From Pseudomonas juntendi (GTDB taxonomy: Bacteria > Pseudomonadota > Gammaproteobacteria > Pseudomonadales > Pseudomonadaceae), in NCBI RefSeq assembly GCF_009932375.1, contig NZ_BLJG01000109.1:1-46285 (forward strand): 46,285 bases of DNA, written 5' to 3'. Position numbers and translations under genes: made by a program. The notes beneath the pieces are model-generated. The model saw only the letters and a list, made by a program, of their open reading frames with translations, was not told the DNA's origin and did not search any database. Position 1 is the stretch's first letter, and every line of letters begins with the position of its first letter. Below are positions 46,276 to 46,285 of this stretch, one piece after another.

Positions 46276-46285
46276 GTTGTGCGCC

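Noticed and set aside
1..46285. Integrative element or prophage
   Set aside because: No integrase, transposase, phage or conjugation gene was found in the window, so only accessory status by content can be claimed.

Overview
The window reads as a chromosomal segment of a Pseudomonas putida-group bacterium. It has high-GC coding sequence, Pseudomonas-type REP elements (core resembling TTCGCGGGTAAACCCG), and a right-hand core block (puuP, mcpU-like receptor gene, DUF945, nadA, CorA-family gene, acyltransferase, crotonase, tRNA-Ser) that I recall as neighbours in P. putida genomes. The species call is inference; no 16S is present. About 184-35024 looks like accessory catabolic DNA placed beside this core. 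No integrase, transposase, IS or CRISPR array was seen.

Region A (184-19931) is a large aromatic catabolic cluster. A NodD-like LysR gene and a C-C-bond-hydrolase-like alpha/beta hydrolase are transcribed leftward. Rightward come a two-domain VOC extradiol dioxygenase, a Rieske ferredoxin and a group A FAD monooxygenase. These are followed by an envelope module (DUF1302 barrel, DUF1329 exported protein, YCF48 beta-propeller, MMPL/RND transporter, an unlisted 34-codon membrane peptide, an MFS carrier), lower-pathway enzymes (RutE-like nitroreductase, cupin, FAH-fold hydrolase, SDR, kynurenine-formamidase-like cyclase), and an exported AtsA-like arylsulfatase overlapped by an apparently exported formylglycine-generating enzyme. 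The NodD-like regulator and the monooxygenase/dioxygenase/ferredoxin trio resemble the fde naringenin system of Herbaspirillum as I recall it. My working model is a flavonoid-like polyphenol, possibly sulfated, that is desulfated outside the cytoplasm, imported, hydroxylated and ring-cleaved. Three 46-47 bp nod-box-like elements precede the dioxygenase gene (two) and the monooxygenase gene (one).

Region B (19932-23726) holds a secreted tandem-Cache protein, a hexapeptide acyltransferase, a phenolic acid decarboxylase with all four catalytic residues, and an HSL-family esterase.

Region C (23792-35024) is a second catabolic set: an MFS carrier and ArgE/DapE deacylase (leftward), a LysR, an N-acyl-D-amino-acid-deacylase-like amidohydrolase with a BetB-like aldehyde dehydrogenase, a TetR repressor, and a second DUF1302/DUF1329 pair. 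The amidohydrolase and DUF1302 promoters share one layout (TTGACA, 16-17 nt spacer, -10, then a TGAC-N7-GTCA palindrome), suggesting one regulon, probably under the TetR protein. The substrate may be a hydrophobic N-acylated amine or amino acid.

Region D (35121-46285) is core: a CDF-type efflux protein, a putrescine-type chemoreceptor and importer pair, DUF945, quinolinate synthase, a REP-rich 167-bp tandem repeat, CorA-like transporter, PlsC-like acyltransferase, crotonase and tRNA-Ser(GGA) with a terminator.
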